Source: Arthrobacter sp.
Lineage (GTDB): Bacteria; Actinomycetota; Actinomycetes; Actinomycetales; Micrococcaceae
Direction: 5' to 3'
NCBI GenBank assembly: GCA_023264815.1
Contig: JAHFUZ010000018.1
Location: 1 to 64,000, forward strand
DNA: 64,000 nt
The notes below the pieces were generated by a model, which had not been told where the DNA came from, ran no database searches, and was given only the letters and a program-made list of their open reading frames with translations. How positions within the stretch are numbered: the stretch's first letter is position 1; each line of letters begins with the position of its first letter. This document shows positions 36,467 to 44,964 of this stretch, in pieces. Position numbers and translations under genes: made by a program.

Positions 36467-37623
36467 TCCGCCAGCGGCCCCAGCCAGGCGTTCGCCACCG
36501 TATTGTGCGCCGATTCGTCATCTGAGGGGTGGAACATGCCGGCCAGCACATCCCGGTACAGGCGCTCAAGTTCGGAACCGCTGAAATATGATGAACCGCC
36601 ACTGACCCTAATGGCCAGGTCCACCACGCGGCGTGCCGTTTCCGTCGCATGAACCTTCAGGCCAACCAGCCGGGGGAACCACAGGGGCCCGTGCTCAGCG
36701 AGGGCGTCGACGTCACGGGTGACCGCCAGCAGATGCGGATAGAGGCTGTCCATGGCCATTGCGGCCTCGGCCACCTTCCGGCGGATGTCCGGATCCTGTG
36801 CGTAGCTCCTGCCGGCGTTCTTGAACGACGTCCGCCTCTTGACGGCCTCCACGCCCAGGACCAGGGCACGCTCGCCGATTCCCGTGTACACGGCGGCGAG
36901 CAGTGACTCAAAACAGGCAAAGATGGCGAAAATCAGCGGGTCTGCGTTCGGACCCACCGGCAGTTTCCGGAAGATCCGGTCCGGCCCTACCTCGACGCCG
37001 TCCAGGACCGTTGTGTTGGACTGGCTCGCCCGCATGCCCAGGGTGTCCCAGTCGTCCAGGATGGCGTAGTCCGGCGTGTCCCGCCCGATGAATCCGTGGA
37101 CCAGCTCACCCTCCCCCGCCCTGGCGTGCGCGTCCTTGCCGAAAATGCCCAGCCTGGTCCATGCCGGTGACAGGCTGGTGAAGATCTTCGTGCCGGTGAA
37201 GCTGTACCCGCCGCCTGGCAGCGGAGTGGCTGCCGTTGTCGAGTCAAAGAGCACGGCATCGTTTCCGGCCTCGGAATTGCCGAAGGCAAAGATCTCGCCC
37301 CGGGCGGCTTCCTGGAGGACGAACTCAAGTGAGGCGTCGCCCCTGGCAGCCAGGACGTGTGCGACGCCGGTCCAGACCAGGTGCATGTTGATGGCCAGGG
37401 CTGTGGCCGGGGCCGCCGTTGCCAGCCGCCGTTGGCACTGCGCCGCCGTTTCAAGGCCCAGCCCCATGCCGCCGTCGGACGCCGGCACAAAGAGTTTGAG
37501 GTAGCCGGCGGCGGCCAGCTCCTCAAGGTCTTCAAAGAAGAACGTGTTGTCCCGGTCATATCCCGCGGCCCGGCCGCGGATGGACTCGAGCAGCGCCTCG
37601 GGGAGGATGTTCTCCGGAGTCAT
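36463..37623 (-). CDS. Acyl-CoA dehydrogenase family protein
   Basis: 386 residues, the normal length for this flavoenzyme family. An N-terminal helical domain, a central beta domain (AFGNSEAGNDAVLFDSTTAA, FTGTKIFTSLSPAWTRLG) and a C-terminal four-helix domain (ESLLAAVYTGIGERALVLG) are visible. The catalytic glutamate usual in the dehydrogenases cannot be placed with certainty; the sequence GNSEAGND and the overall pattern also occur in DszC/flavin-dependent monooxygenase relatives. It therefore may oxidise acyl-CoA or act as a flavin-dependent monooxygenase. It ends 12 bases upstream of the M20 peptidase stop side, same strand. Confidence 0.8.
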   Translation of the reverse strand: MTPENILPEALLESIRGRAAGYDRDNTFFFEDLEELAAAGYLKLFVPASDGGMGLGLETAAQCQRRLATAAPATALAINMHLVWTGVAHVLAARGDASLEFVLQEAARGEIFAFGNSEAGNDAVLFDSTTAATPLPGGGYSFTGTKIFTSLSPAWTRLGIFGKDAHARAGEGELVHGFIGRDTPDYAILDDWDTLGMRASQSNTTVLDGVEVGPDRIFRKLPVGPNADPLIFAIFACFESLLAAVYTGIGERALVLGVEAVKRRTSFKNAGRSYAQDPDIRRKVAEAAMAMDSLYPHLLAVTRDVDALAEHGPLWFPRLVGLKVHATETARRVVDLAIRVSGGSSYFSGSELERLYRDVLAGMFHPSDDESAHNTVANAWLGPLAD

Positions 37624-37635
37624 GGTCCGCGCGGC

Positions 37636-38940
37636 CTAATAGTTGGTGAGGAGGGTGTTGAGGACCCGGGCGCCGAACTTGAGGGAGTCCACGGGGACCC
37701 GCTCGTCCACGCCATGGAACATGCCGGTGAAATCAAGGTCGTCGGGCAGCATGAGGGGCGCGAAGCCATAGCCGGTGATGCCCAGCCTGCTCAGGGACTT
37801 GTTGTCCGTGCCGCCGGAGAGCGTGTACGGCAGGACCTTCGCCCCGGGATCCTCGGCGTGCAGCGCATCGATCATGGAGTCCACGAGGTTCCCTGCGAAA
37901 GGCACCTCCAGTGAGACATCGTTGTGCACGTAGCTCACCTCAACGCCGGTACCCGCAAGATCCCGCACAATTTCCAGTACCTGCTGCTCCTGGCCGGGAA
38001 GGGTGCGGCAGTCCACCAGGGCCTCAGCCGACTCAGGGATGACATTGTGCTTGTAACCACCCTTCAGGAGGGTGGGGTTGGTGGTGTTTTGGAGTGTGGC
38101 ACCGACAAAGCGGGCCACTGTACCCAACTGGTCCAGCAGGCGGTCCGGGTTGTCCGGATCGAATTCAACGCCCGTGAGCTCCGTCACGCCGTCCAGGAAC
38201 TGCCGAGTCGTGGGAGTCAGTTCGATAGGCCACTTGTATTCTCCGATCCGGGTTACCGCTCCAGCCAGCCGGGTGACCGCGTTGTCCGTGTTGATCTGAG
38301 AGCCGTGTCCGGCCCGTCCGTGGGCCACAAGGCGGAGCCACGAGATGCCCTTTTCCGCCGTCTGCAGGAGATAGGTGCGCTGGCCGCCGATGGTGGCTGA
38401 GAACCCGCCGACCTCCGAGATTGCTTCGGTTGCGCCTTCAAAGAGTTCCGGACGCTTGTCCACCGCGTAGCGGGCGCCATATTGACCGCCGGCCTCTTCG
38501 TCGGCGAAGAAGGCAAAAATGATGTCGCGTTGGGGCTTGCGTCCCGACCTCGCCAGATCCCGCATGACAGAAAGGATCATGGCGTCCATGTCCTTCATGT
38601 CCACCGCTCCACGGCCCCAGATGAGTCCGTCCTTCAGTTCCGCGCCAAATGGGTCTACAGACCACTGCTCGCGCAGGGCGGGAACAACGTCCAAGTGCCC
38701 GTGCACCACCAGCGCGCTGGCTGAGGGATCCCTGCCTGCCATCCGGGTCACCACGCTGGCCCTGCCTGGCGCTGACTCGAAAATCTCTGCCGCCAGACCC
38801 ACTTCCTCTATCAGCCCCGCCGTGTATTCGGCTGCGGCACGCTCGCCCGGTCCGGAACCGTCGCCGTAGTTGGAAGTGTCGATCCGGATGAGTTCCTGGC
38901 AGATCCGGACAACTTCATCTTCCGCACGGATTTCGGTCAT
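37636..38940 (-). CDS. M20-family metallopeptidase
   Basis: 434 residues from ATG 38940 (GAGGAGA upstream). Dinuclear zinc amidohydrolase/peptidase fold. VVHGHLDVVPA carries the first metal His and Asp, WGRGAVDMKDMDA the bridging Asp, FADEEAGGQYG the catalytic Glu pair, and HGRAGHGSQI is in the dimerisation domain; the last ligand His lies in MFHGVDERVP. Members remove amino acids or acyl groups from small peptides or conjugates. It matches the DapE2-like peptidase located in the same neighbourhood in mycobacteria; actual DapE activity is not implied. Confidence 0.9.
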   Translation of the reverse strand: MTEIRAEDEVVRICQELIRIDTSNYGDGSGPGERAAAEYTAGLIEEVGLAAEIFESAPGRASVVTRMAGRDPSASALVVHGHLDVVPALREQWSVDPFGAELKDGLIWGRGAVDMKDMDAMILSVMRDLARSGRKPQRDIIFAFFADEEAGGQYGARYAVDKRPELFEGATEAISEVGGFSATIGGQRTYLLQTAEKGISWLRLVAHGRAGHGSQINTDNAVTRLAGAVTRIGEYKWPIELTPTTRQFLDGVTELTGVEFDPDNPDRLLDQLGTVARFVGATLQNTTNPTLLKGGYKHNVIPESAEALVDCRTLPGQEQQVLEIVRDLAGTGVEVSYVHNDVSLEVPFAGNLVDSMIDALHAEDPGAKVLPYTLSGGTDNKSLSRLGITGYGFAPLMLPDDLDFTGMFHGVDERVPVDSLKFGARVLNTLLTNY

Positions 38941-39021
38941 TGGGCTCTCCTCATAATGGTGGGCGGCTGCTGGCAACCAAGGGCGGATTCGCGTGCCTTC
39001 AGCCTACCCATGGGACCCGAT

Positions 39022-39050
39022 TTCATGTTCCCGGAAAGTTCATGTAGAGT
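39022..39050 (+). promoter_or_regulatory. Candidate promoter of tRNA-Leu
   Basis: TTCATG (39022-39027), a 17-base spacer and TAGAGT (39045-39050) would start transcription about 60 bases before the tRNA. The -35 is weak. Confidence 0.35.
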
Positions 39051-39115
39051 CTTTCTCGCTGCTTCGGAGAAAAGCGAAACGCTGAAAGGCGGAAACGATC
39101 TCCGAATTACCACCT

Positions 39116-39198
39116 GCGCGGGTGGCGGAATGGCAGACGCGCTAGCTTGAGGTGCTAGTCCTCGAAAGGGGGTGGGGGTTCAAGTCCCCCTCCGCGCA
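39116..39198 (+). tRNA. tRNA-Leu(GAG)
   Basis: 83 bases. The acceptor stem GCGCGGG pairs with TCCGCGC (one G-U), discriminator A198. The D-arm region has GGCGGAATGGCAGACGCG. The anticodon stem CTAGC/GCTAG encloses loop TTGAGGT with anticodon GAG at 39149-39151. A long variable arm (CCTCGAAAGGGGG) marks a class II tRNA, and the T-arm GGGGGTTCAAGTCCCCC is intact. The following bases are CA, so CCA is not encoded. Reads CUC/CUU leucine codons. Confidence 0.95.
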
Positions 39199-39206
39199 CA
39201 GATGGG

Positions 39207-39243
39207 AAAGCCCCTGGAATCCAAGGATTCCAGGGGCTTTTTT
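39207..39243 (+). terminator. Terminator of tRNA-Leu
   Basis: AAAGCCCCTGGAATCC (39207-39222) and GGATTCCAGGGGCTTT (39225-39240) form a near-perfect stem, with a T-run to 39243. It begins 9 bases after the tRNA. Confidence 0.92.
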
Positions 39244-39451
39244 CATAACATATGTGCCCGCGGCAATGATGGGCGCAAAACAGCGCACCCACATCTGCCG
39301 CGCGCGAAGGGGAACTCCCCGAATGTGATATCCGTCTCGTGCCGGATTCGGCGCCACGGACAAATTTTTCCGCCAGCCTATTGGGGAATACCAGCTTGAT
39401 GCTGTACGTTGCATACGCGACAGACGAACCAAAGAAAAGAGATACACCTAA

Positions 39452-39754
39452 GTGGCAACCGATTACGATGAACTTCGCTCCGACGTCAAGGAGTCGCAGG
39501 ACAACTCGCTCGAGGCACTGCAGTCCGCTAACGCACCGGACGCCCGCAGCGTCGTCCTCGAGCTCGATGAGGCCGACGGACTGGATGGAGCCGGCGTCCC
39601 CGGAGGCGAATTCGTTGCCGAGGAACTCGTTGTGCAGGTTATCCCGCAGGCTGAAGACGAGTTCACTTGCTACTCCTGCTTCCTCGTCCGGCACCGCTCG
39701 CAGATTGCACGGCAGAAGGACGGCCACAGCTATTGCACGGACTGCGAAGGCTGA
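39452..39754 (+). CDS. DUF4193 domain-containing zinc-ribbon protein
   Basis: 100 residues from GTG 39452. The N-terminal half is acidic (ATDYDELRSDVKESQDNSLE and a long D/E-rich segment). The C-terminal half has two knuckles, Cys73-x2-Cys76 and Cys95-x2-Cys98, forming a zinc ribbon. This is a conserved actinobacterial family without a known function. The pattern is compatible with a transcription- or polymerase-associated protein, but that is only a guess. A hairpin at 39813-39843 separates it from the convergent YqeY gene. Confidence 0.88.
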   Translation: MATDYDELRSDVKESQDNSLEALQSANAPDARSVVLELDEADGLDGAGVPGGEFVAEELVVQVIPQAEDEFTCYSCFLVRHRSQIARQKDGHSYCTDCEG

Positions 39755-39812
39755 GCCAGAGCACCGGAGAATTACCTGTGCCGGCTGAGCCCTTCGCCGC
39801 CGGCAGGAACAC

Positions 39813-39843
39813 AAGGCACGCCCACGCACCGTAGGCGTGCCTT
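39813..39843. terminator. Terminator between DUF4193 gene and the YqeY gene
   Basis: AAGGCACGCC (39813-39822) and GGCGTGCCTT (39834-39843) make a 10-bp stem with an 11-base loop and short A/T runs on each side. It serves convergent genes. Confidence 0.75.
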
Positions 39844-39865
39844 TCCTGTGCCTTGGCGAATGGTT

Positions 39866-40330
39866 TCAGGCCAAACGGCTGCGGACCATCTCGCTGACAG
39901 TCTTGCCGTCAAACCGGCCGGCTATTTTCGCCGTGACAGCCTTCATCACGGTACCCAGCTGGCGTAGTCCCGGTTCCACGCCTTCGGAACGCAGGGCTGA
40001 AATTGCCTCATCCACGATCGCCCCGGCTTCCTCGGCCGTCAGTGGGCGGGGTAGGTATGCCTCGATGACTTCGGCCTCGGCGATCTCGGCAGCGGCCCGC
40101 ACAGCCTCGCCGGCTTCGGTGTAGATTTTTGCCGTGTCGCGCCGCTTGGCGGCCTCCTTCTGCAGCAGCGAGGTCACTTGGGAGTCATCCAGCTCAACGG
40201 GCGCCTTCCCCGACTTTTCCCGGGTTTCGATTTCGCCCAGGATATTGCGCACCGTGGTCAGGGCAATTTTGTTCCGCTCCTTCGTGTGCGCCACAACGTC
40301 TGCGTGCAGGCGTTCTTTCAAGCTGCTCAT
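39866..40330 (-). CDS. GatB/YqeY domain-containing protein
   Basis: 154 residues from ATG 40330 (GAGGAGCACC upstream). Stand-alone copy of the helical tail domain of the GatB amidotransferase subunit. The sequence shows the N-terminal helices (MSSLKERLHADVVAHTKERN) and the conserved EVIEAYLPRPLTAEEAGAIV and GLRQLGTVMKAVTAKIAGRF. The family binds tRNA in GatB, and the free-standing proteins have no settled function. Confidence 0.92.
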   Translation of the reverse strand: MSSLKERLHADVVAHTKERNKIALTTVRNILGEIETREKSGKAPVELDDSQVTSLLQKEAAKRRDTAKIYTEAGEAVRAAAEIAEAEVIEAYLPRPLTAEEAGAIVDEAISALRSEGVEPGLRQLGTVMKAVTAKIAGRFDGKTVSEMVRSRLA

Positions 40331-40405
40331 GGTGCTCCTCATTTCGTTCAGCGCCTGCGACAGGCAGGACAATGCTTGACCATTCCTCTAGTACCGTAGA
40401 GGCCT

Positions 40406-40444
40406 ATGGCTGACAATAACCACTCCCTTTCCCGCCGGGACTGA
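40406..40444 (+). other. Twelve-codon upstream ORF before the M50-type peptidase gene
   Basis: ATG 40406 opens MADNNHSLSRRD and stops at TGA 40442-40444, two bases before the GTG of the M50-type gene. TACCGT lies 8 bases before the ATG, so the transcript may begin here. It is in a different frame from the downstream gene. It could be a leader peptide that couples translation, or the true N-terminus separated by a frameshift. Confidence 0.35.
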
Positions 40445-40446
40445 TA

Positions 40447-41184
40447 GTGCCTCCCGAGCAACTGTGGCACCGCATCATGGAGGTGTTCAGCAGGGCGGCC
40501 GCCCCGCAGGTCACACTGATCGAACTGGTGACGGTCCTGATCCTCGCAACCGCCCTCTCCATCCCCCGGGCCACATGGAAGTATTTCGGACTCCTCGCCA
40601 CCGCCACCCACGAACTGGGGCACGCCTTTGCCGCTGTGAGCAGCGGGCAACGCCTGGGCGGAATCAAGCTGAGGCTGGACCATTCCGGCACCACAACCAG
40701 TTACAGCAGGGGACGGCTTGCGGCCGTGTGGTCCGGTTTCTGGGGATACCCGGTTCCGGCCATGACAGGCGCCGCCCTGGTCATCTCCGGCTTTGGCGGG
40801 TGGGGTCCGGCCGCCCTGGCCATCGGGACGCTCATCCTTGGGGCTTCGCTGCTCTTCATCAGGAACATCGCAGGGGTCCTCATCACCTTGGCCGCTGTGG
40901 CCGCCGGTGTGCTGTTGGTCATGTTCGTCCCGCAGGCCTTTACCGGCCACGTGGCCATCGGCCTGGGTATGGCTTTCCTGGTGGCAGCAGTCAGGGACCT
41001 CGCCAAACTGGCCAATGTCCACCTCCGGCGCCGGGACCGGCTCGCCAGTTCAGACGCCTACATCCTCTACCGTGCAACGTCCGTCCCGTCCGGCATTTGG
41101 ATCGCCCTCTTCGTCGCCGTCGTTGCCGGATGCTGGTTTGTGGCCTGGCAACCCATATCCACGATTCTGGCTGCAAGCGCCTAG
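40447..41184 (+). CDS. M50-type membrane metallopeptidase
   Basis: 245 residues from GTG 40447. Zinc motif THELGHAFAA with HELGH at residues 55-59, followed by six to seven hydrophobic segments (PAMTGAALVISGFGGWGPAA, AGVLITLAAVAAGVLLVMFV, GIWIALFVAVVAGCWFVAW). A basic cytoplasmic loop (LRRRDRLASSDAYILY) precedes the last helix. M50B-like families cleave or process membrane proteins; no PDZ or CBS domain is attached and the substrate is unknown. Confidence 0.8.
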   Translation: MPPEQLWHRIMEVFSRAAAPQVTLIELVTVLILATALSIPRATWKYFGLLATATHELGHAFAAVSSGQRLGGIKLRLDHSGTTTSYSRGRLAAVWSGFWGYPVPAMTGAALVISGFGGWGPAALAIGTLILGASLLFIRNIAGVLITLAAVAAGVLLVMFVPQAFTGHVAIGLGMAFLVAAVRDLAKLANVHLRRRDRLASSDAYILYRATSVPSGIWIALFVAVVAGCWFVAWQPISTILAASA

Positions 41185-41194
41185 GCTTGTCCGC

Positions 41195-42337
41195 ATGAGC
41201 CAGGAACCAGCCGGCAACCAGCCTGCCGCCACCGCACCGTCCGCCGACAATGCCGAACTAACTCCGGACCACCGCAATGCGCACAGTACCAGGGGCGCCT
41301 ACGTGACCGGTGGAGCGGAGTTCAACCGCGACACTAATTACATCGAGGACCGGATCACGCGTAACGGTCATCCCGGTGGGAACGGCGAGCCGGGCTGGCC
41401 TGTTGAGGCCGGCCGTTACCGGCTGATCGCGGCGCGGGCGTGCCCGTGGGCCAACCGGACGGTGATCGTGCGCCGGCTCCTGGGCCTTGAGGATGCCATC
41501 TCCCTCGGCCAGCCAGGACCTACCCACGATGCACGCTCCTGGACGTTTGATCTCGATCCTGGCGGGGTTGATCCGGTCCTTGGCATCGAGCGCATCCAGA
41601 GTGCATACTTCCGCCGCTTCCCTGACTACCCCCGCGGTATCACGGTGCCCGCCATTGTTGACGTCCCCAGCGGCGCGGTAGTCACCAACAACTTTCCGCA
41701 GATCACGTTGGATTTTGCCACCGAATGGACGGACTTCCACCGGCAGGGAGCCCCGGATCTGTATCCGGCACACCTTCGAACGGAGATTGACGCCGTCAAC
41801 AGGCGTGTGTTCACGGAGGTCAACAACGGTGTCTATCGCTGCGGGTTTGCAGGCTCCCAGGAGGCTTACAACTCGGCCTACTCCCGGCTGTGGACCGCGC
41901 TGGACTGGCTCGAGGAACGCCTTACGGGCCAGCGCTACCTCGTGGGTGACACCATTACCGAGGCCGACGTCCGGTTATTCACCACCCTTGCCCGGTTCGA
42001 CGCCGTCTACCACGGCCACTTCAAGTGCAACCGGCAGAAACTTAGCGAACTTCACGCCCTCTGGGGGTACGCGCGTGACCTGTTCCAGACCCCTGGCTTC
42101 GGTGACACGATCGATTTCGTGCAGATCAAGCAGCACTATTACATCGTGCACGAAGACATTAACCCTACCGGGATCGTCCCGCAGGGCCCGGAGCTGTCCG
42201 GCTGGCTGGAGCCCCATGGCCGGGAATCGTTGGGCGGAAGACCATTCGGCGACGGCACTCCCCCGGGTCCGGTGCGGCCAGGCGAGGAGGTCGCGCCGGG
42301 ACATGGCGCTGCCGTCTCCATGGAAAGCGCCTTCTGA
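41195..42337 (+). CDS. Xi-class glutathione S-transferase family (glutathionyl-hydroquinone reductase-like)
   Basis: 380 residues from ATG 41195. The active-site motif is RACPWANR with Cys83, then a thioredoxin-like domain and a C-terminal helical domain (YNSAYSRLWTALDWLEERLT, DVRLFTTLARFDAVYHGHFK). The ECM4/YqjG family uses glutathione to reduce glutathionyl-hydroquinones. Actinobacteria of this group make mycothiol instead, as shown by mshC in this window, so the thiol partner here is probably mycothiol; that is inference. TAGGCT-N7-ATG indicates a leaderless start. Confidence 0.9.
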   Translation: MSQEPAGNQPAATAPSADNAELTPDHRNAHSTRGAYVTGGAEFNRDTNYIEDRITRNGHPGGNGEPGWPVEAGRYRLIAARACPWANRTVIVRRLLGLEDAISLGQPGPTHDARSWTFDLDPGGVDPVLGIERIQSAYFRRFPDYPRGITVPAIVDVPSGAVVTNNFPQITLDFATEWTDFHRQGAPDLYPAHLRTEIDAVNRRVFTEVNNGVYRCGFAGSQEAYNSAYSRLWTALDWLEERLTGQRYLVGDTITEADVRLFTTLARFDAVYHGHFKCNRQKLSELHALWGYARDLFQTPGFGDTIDFVQIKQHYYIVHEDINPTGIVPQGPELSGWLEPHGRESLGGRPFGDGTPPGPVRPGEEVAPGHGAAVSMESAF

Positions 42338-42353
42338 CCGGCTGGGCTAGAAA

Positions 42354-42908
42354 CTATCGGCATCCTGATGGAGGAACTCTGCCGGCGGGCCACGGGGAGC
42401 AGCCTCCAGCACCTTTTCGACCGCCGTATCCGCACAACCTACGACGTCGATTTTTTTCCTCGGCCTTCCACCGGGGCAGGAGGCCCGGTACAGGGACGTG
42501 CTGTACGACGTTGACCCAGGCCAGCCTTGGCTGGATCCGCTCAGCATCGAGGGGCTCAATGGAAACGCTGCCGTGGGCTCCATCATGGAACTTCCCAACC
42601 AGCGGATCATCCGCGCCGCCGGCATGAGTGTCCGGCTGATGTCCGAGGAGCAGGTGTGGGGACTGGACCGCAGTTCCGGCCGTGATAACGCCTTCACGGT
42701 GGCGTTCATGAAGCCGCATCCGTCGCGGAATTTTGACAGCCACCAAACCTTCGGCCACGAGGGCGCAAACGCGGCACTGGGTTTCGCGGATCCCGCCTAC
42801 GGGCTCAGCTTCGGCTACATTCCGCAGCGGGCTGAAGACGGGCGGACGCCGGGCAGGGCGCATCGGCTTGCGGCGGAGATCCGGAGGGCGGCTGCCGCCT
42901 TGTCGTAG
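42354..42908 (+). pseudogene. C-terminal half of a beta-lactamase-fold serine hydrolase, frameshifted
   Basis: From ATG 42368 the frame reads EELCRRATGSSLQHLFDRRI, the helix that normally follows the serine-hydrolase Tyr motif, then breaks at a run of seven T (42451-42457). Reading it as six T gives VDFFLGLPPGQEARYRDVLY and continues, in the frame that stops at TAG 42906, with the family C-terminus FGHEGANAALGFADPAYGLS. The N-terminal half with the SxxK nucleophile is absent: only 16 bases separate the fragment from the previous gene's stop. Both the missing half and the frameshift argue for a dead gene. Confidence 0.8.
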
Positions 42909-42934
42909 CGCACGCGGGCACCTAACGTGAGCGG

Positions 42935-44053
42935 ATGGGTGATATTCACGTACTGCGGGCTGCCCGGCAGTCCAGGGGGTCCCGCCTCCTGAAGAATGCG
43001 GTGGCCGGCGTGGCCAGCGCCTTCACTCTCCAGCGCCTGGTTCTGGCAGCCAAGGCAGCCCTAGCGGCCGGCCTGGCCTTTGCCGTTGCTCCCCTCATGC
43101 CGGGGTCCGCGGCAGATTATCCCTACTACGCCCCCTTGGGCGCGCTGGTCTCCATGTACCACAACGTCGCCGGATCCGTCCGGCAGGGAATCCAGGCCCT
43201 GGCAGGCCTTGCCCTGGGCATCGGCCTTGCCTTCGCACTGGTCAGCATCAGTGATCCTTCACCGCTGGCCGTTGCCATGTTTATGGGGATCGGGATCCTG
43301 CTCGGCGGACTACCCAGGATTGGTTCGGGAAGTGACTGGATCCCGACGGCGGCGCTGCTCGTACTGCTGGTGGGCGGGAGCAACCCGGACGACTTTTCCT
43401 TCGGTTACCTGATTCAGATGGGAGCCGGCGTCGGGATCGGGATTGCCGTAAACTTCTTGGTCTTCCCGCCGCTGCACTTCAGTGCGGCGGCCAGCAGCCT
43501 GGCGGACCTCCGGCTGGCTTTGGGCGGGCAGCTGGCTGACATGGGTGCCGCCCTGACGGAAAAGTGGCCACCGGTGCATGAGGACTGGTCGCGCCGGTCT
43601 GAGGAATTGGCGGTCGCGGCCCGGACGGTCCGCCATCTTGTCGAGGAGGCGGACGCAAGCCGGCGGGCCAATCCCCGGAGCAAGCTGCATCCCCGGGATG
43701 TGGACCTTGACTACCGGAACCTTCGTGATCTTGAGCGGGTCACTTTCCACATCCAGGACATGACCGAAGTGCTTTCGGACGTCATCTGGGCGGAGGACGT
43801 CCCGTACATGGTGCCACTCCGGGACAGCGAACCGCTGGCAGCCGCCCTGAACGCCACGGGCGAGCTGGTGGCTTCATTCCATGACAGTGACGAACCAGCG
43901 CAGCGGCGGCTGGTAGCAGCGGCCAATTCGGCGGTGGAAGCCTGTATGGCCGCCGACTCCCGGTTGATCCGGGAGGACGCCGGCGTGGCCGCGTCCGAGT
44001 CCATCCTCCTGAGCCTGCACCGCATTCTCAGAGCTGTACGCCCGGCGTCCTAG
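42935..44053 (+). CDS. FUSC-family membrane protein (aromatic acid exporter-like)
   Basis: 372 residues. The N-terminal 165 residues form about six transmembrane segments (AAKAALAAGLAFAVAPLM, GIQALAGLALGIGLAFAL, MGAGVGIGIAVNFLVF) with the FUSC-type loop YPYYAPLGALVSMYHNVAG. The C-terminal 200 residues are a cytoplasmic helical domain (SSLADLRLALGGQLADMGAA, LRDLERVTFHIQDMTEVLSD). Family members export aromatic carboxylates or organise the envelope. TAACGT-N6-ATG suggests leaderless expression. It overlaps the MaoC gene stop by 4 bases. Confidence 0.85.
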   Translation: MGDIHVLRAARQSRGSRLLKNAVAGVASAFTLQRLVLAAKAALAAGLAFAVAPLMPGSAADYPYYAPLGALVSMYHNVAGSVRQGIQALAGLALGIGLAFALVSISDPSPLAVAMFMGIGILLGGLPRIGSGSDWIPTAALLVLLVGGSNPDDFSFGYLIQMGAGVGIGIAVNFLVFPPLHFSAAASSLADLRLALGGQLADMGAALTEKWPPVHEDWSRRSEELAVAARTVRHLVEEADASRRANPRSKLHPRDVDLDYRNLRDLERVTFHIQDMTEVLSDVIWAEDVPYMVPLRDSEPLAAALNATGELVASFHDSDEPAQRRLVAAANSAVEACMAADSRLIREDAGVAASESILLSLHRILRAVRPAS

Positions 44054-44964
44054 AACGGTGTCACAGAGCCGCTGAAATGCCTGCGGCCGGAACGCGGGTT
44101 CCACGCCACGTAGTTGGACCGCTGCCACCCCCCGCCAGGCCGCTCGTCAGTGGTGATCTCCAATGCCACCCGGCCCGGAAGAAATACGGGCGCCTCAAAG
44201 GTCACGTCCCAGCCAAACGTTTCGCCTTTCACCGGTCCTACGTCCGCGAGTGCCCTGGACGCCAGGTACATCCCGTGGGCGATGGATCGGCGCATCCCCA
44301 GCGCCTTGGCCGACAGGACGCTCAAGTGGATCGGGTTGAAGTCACCCGAGACGGCCGCGTACGCGCGCCCCGTGTCCACCCCCAGCTGCCAGACCGCCGT
44401 CGGGTCCGGGGGCCTGAAGTCGCCGTAACCGTGGCTGTTGGGTGAGGCCTTGTCAATGCCGGGCAGAAACACGCCCTTGGCAAGGTAGATGGAGCGGCCG
44501 GTCCACCGGATGTCCTGCGTCCCGGCGGCCCTGATCTCTGCGATGACGTCCAGCTGGGTTCCGGCCCGGTGTCCGCGAAGGTTCTCCACACGGGCCTCGA
44601 TGTCGAGCAGATCCGAGAACAGCACCGGCGCACGCTGCTCCACGTAGTTGCTCAAATGGACCATGCCCAGAACGGGCAACGGGAAGTCGTCCCGGTTCAT
44701 CACACTGATCGCAAGGGGGAAAGTGAGGGCGTGGAGGTAGCCGGCGGGCAGCGTGTCCCTGGCCGTCAGGCCGATGAGGTGCTGGTAGGCCGTGAGGTTC
44801 CCGACGTCGGCCCGCACTCCGCGGACTTCGTGGCCGATATCAGGCAGGGTTGAGCCACCGTGGGCCCCCAGCACGCGCCGGCGCGCGGCCTGGGCGGCAG
44901 CATTCATGTACAGCTTGGACAGTGAGGGCATCTCCCCCAGGATGAGCGGTTGCGCCGTAGTCAT
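44050..44964 (-). CDS. MaoC-family (R)-enoyl-CoA hydratase/dehydratase, HtdX-like
   Basis: 304 residues with two hot-dog halves. The C-terminal half has the hydratase motif AYAAVSGDFNPIHLSVLSAKAL (Asp and His active-site residues) followed by GMRRSIAHGMYLASRAL; the N-terminal half is degenerate. It dehydrates or hydrates 3-hydroxyacyl thioesters. The start overlaps the next upstream gene by four bases (ATGA). The order dehydratase-reductase-thiolase equals htdX-fabG4-fadA2 of mycobacteria, so the three form one operon for fatty-acyl turnover. Confidence 0.9.
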   Translation of the reverse strand: MTTAQPLILGEMPSLSKLYMNAAAQAARRRVLGAHGGSTLPDIGHEVRGVRADVGNLTAYQHLIGLTARDTLPAGYLHALTFPLAISVMNRDDFPLPVLGMVHLSNYVEQRAPVLFSDLLDIEARVENLRGHRAGTQLDVIAEIRAAGTQDIRWTGRSIYLAKGVFLPGIDKASPNSHGYGDFRPPDPTAVWQLGVDTGRAYAAVSGDFNPIHLSVLSAKALGMRRSIAHGMYLASRALADVGPVKGETFGWDVTFEAPVFLPGRVALEITTDERPGGGWQRSNYVAWNPRSGRRHFSGSVTPF

